NCBI RefSeq assembly: GCF_000813845.1
Contig: NZ_JWTB01000005.1
Coordinates: 62,001 to 126,000, forward strand
Source: Pseudarthrobacter phenanthrenivorans
GTDB taxonomy: Bacteria > Actinomycetota > Actinomycetes > Actinomycetales > Micrococcaceae
Direction: 5' to 3'
Length of the DNA stretch: 64,000 bases
Positions 63,182-64,000 of the stretch are shown piece by piece (position 1 is the stretch's first letter; each line of letters starts with the position of its first letter). Both the position numbers and the translations under genes were made by a program. The notes under the pieces are model-generated. The model did no database searches, was not told where the DNA came from, and worked only from the letters and a program-made list of their open reading frames with translations.

Positions 63182-63744
63182 CCGGGGGACAGGGACAGCC
63201 GCTCCGGCGTCTCCCGGGGCTGCGCCACACTGACCACGTCGGCCTTACCGTTCCAAACCTTGAGGAAGGCATCCGGTTCTTCGTCGATGTGCTGGGCGCT
63301 GAGGAGCTGTACCGCTCCGAACGAGGACCCGACGAAAAATTCATGCCCATTAACTTCGACGTCCCGGCAGATGCCAAACTCACGCTGGCCATGCTGCGCC
63401 TGCCCCCGAACCTTAACATCGAGCTCTTCGAATGGAGCGGCACGGGACGGCGCGATGCGCCACCGCGGCACTGCGACGCCGGAGGGCACCATTTGTGCTT
63501 CATCGTGGACGACGTCGATGAAGCGATCACGGTGCTGCAGCAGGCCCCCGGGGTGCGGGTGCTTGGTGAACGCAAGGAAGTCGCCGGTGACAGCCCCCGC
63601 GTCGCCGGGAACCGCTGGACCTACTTCGTCACCCCCTGGGGGTTGCTCATGGAGATCGTGGACCGGTCCCGCGTCGCAGACCCGCCCCGGCTGGTCGGTC
63701 CTGCGGACTGGACAGCAGACCAAACACTTCAGAAAGGATCTTGA
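63178..63744 (+). CDS. VOC (glyoxalase/bleomycin-resistance fold) family protein
   Basis: This 188-residue metal-dependent VOC protein has paired beta-alpha-beta modules. Metal ligands fit His in TDHVGLTV, Glu in NIELFEW, His in AGGHHLCFIVDD and Glu in LLMEIVD. The fold covers isomerases, epimerases, lyases and dioxygenases, so the reaction cannot be named. Its ATG overlaps the lacI stop by 4 bp, which places it inside the catabolic operon rather than as a resistance gene. Confidence 0.85.
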   Translation: MTGGQGQPLRRLPGLRHTDHVGLTVPNLEEGIRFFVDVLGAEELYRSERGPDEKFMPINFDVPADAKLTLAMLRLPPNLNIELFEWSGTGRRDAPPRHCDAGGHHLCFIVDDVDEAITVLQQAPGVRVLGERKEVAGDSPRVAGNRWTYFVTPWGLLMEIVDRSRVADPPRLVGPADWTADQTLQKGS

Positions 63745-63747
63745 GCA

Positions 63748-64000
63748 ATGCGGCTAGCGGGTCACACACTAGGCACCCCGAACCACACGGTTCCCCAGGC
63801 ACTCAAACTCTTCCGGGCCGCAGGGCTCGATGCCGCCGAAGTCATCTACCAGGACGACTACACGTCCGGATTGCCTCTTGGTGACCGACGCGCGGCGATG
63901 GAAGCACTGCAAGCCGCCGAAGGCGAGGGCGTACCCATCGTCGGCTTGACGCCCTACACCACAGCCATCAACTCACTGGACGATGTGGAATGGCGTCAAG
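63748..64000 (+). CDS. Sugar phosphate isomerase/epimerase, N-terminal part (cut by window end)
   Basis: The frame opens at ATG 63748 behind AGAAAGG and runs off the window. The 84 visible residues read MRLAGHTLGTPNHTV, LFRAAGLDAAEVIYQDDY and EGVPIVGLTPYT, typical of the N-terminal strands of xylose isomerase-like TIM barrels. It is 3 bp after the VOC gene, so it belongs to the same operon. It is a different protein from the isomerase at 57111-57932. Confidence 0.72.
   Translation, partial: MRLAGHTLGTPNHTVPQALKLFRAAGLDAAEVIYQDDYTSGLPLGDRRAAMEALQAAEGEGVPIVGLTPYTTAINSLDDVEWRQ

Overview
The window is a GC-rich chromosomal segment of an actinobacterium, most likely Arthrobacter/Pseudarthrobacter (Micrococcaceae). 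This rests on gene content and order (def-fmt-rsmB-rpe, an FMN-riboswitch rib operon, his and trp blocks, lgt, gltBD, pyk and an ANTAR regulator in one run), on frequent GTG starts with 4-bp ATGA/GTGA overlaps, and on actinobacterial families such as DUF3000, DUF6421 and TIGR03085. No taxonomic search could be run.

Layout. 1-4.2 kb: the end of a nucleoside hydrolase, then an ECF vitamin/nucleobase-type importer (S, T and a fused double ATPase). 4.2-7.7 kb: a fadA-fadB beta-oxidation pair behind a palindromic operator. 7.8-14.3 kb: minus-strand genes for RNase D, DUF3000, threonine aldolase, an SDR, DUF6421, MsrB and an unknown protein. 14.4-20.1 kb: alpha/beta hydrolase, semialdehyde dehydrogenase, SDR and a Tat-exported multicopper oxidase. 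20.1-24.9 kb: YbaK, SufE, a sulfurtransferase, ZapE, a BenE-type transporter and a small antitoxin-like protein. 25.1-26.0 kb: six tRNA genes on both strands, followed by a PD-(D/E)XK nuclease-like protein.

27.0-53.3 kb is a long plus-strand biosynthetic block: def-fmt-rsmB-rpe; FMN riboswitch-ribD-ribE-ribB-ribA-ribH; hisE-hisG-hisF; hisI; trpE-(membrane protein)-(small membrane protein)-trpC-trpB-trpA-lgt; gltB-gltD; pyk with a strong terminator. A PdtaR-like ANTAR regulator and a tRNA-Leu follow.

Past tRNA-Leu (54.3 kb) the character changes to an accessory region. It begins with a gene-free tract carrying orphan palindromes and a frameshifted DeoR regulator pseudogene. Then comes a carbohydrate or sugar-acid catabolic locus running to the window end: SDR, two TIM-barrel isomerases/epimerases, an MHS-type permease, a P-loop kinase coupled to a KDPG-type aldolase, a Gfo/Idh dehydrogenase, a LacI regulator and a VOC protein. 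Two promoters in this locus, one for the permease and one for the dehydrogenase-lacI unit, share the same -35/-10 spacing and the same 30-bp operator one base after the -10, which defines a small LacI regulon. Its substrate is not recognisable from sequence, and it is the best candidate here for an undescribed pathway.
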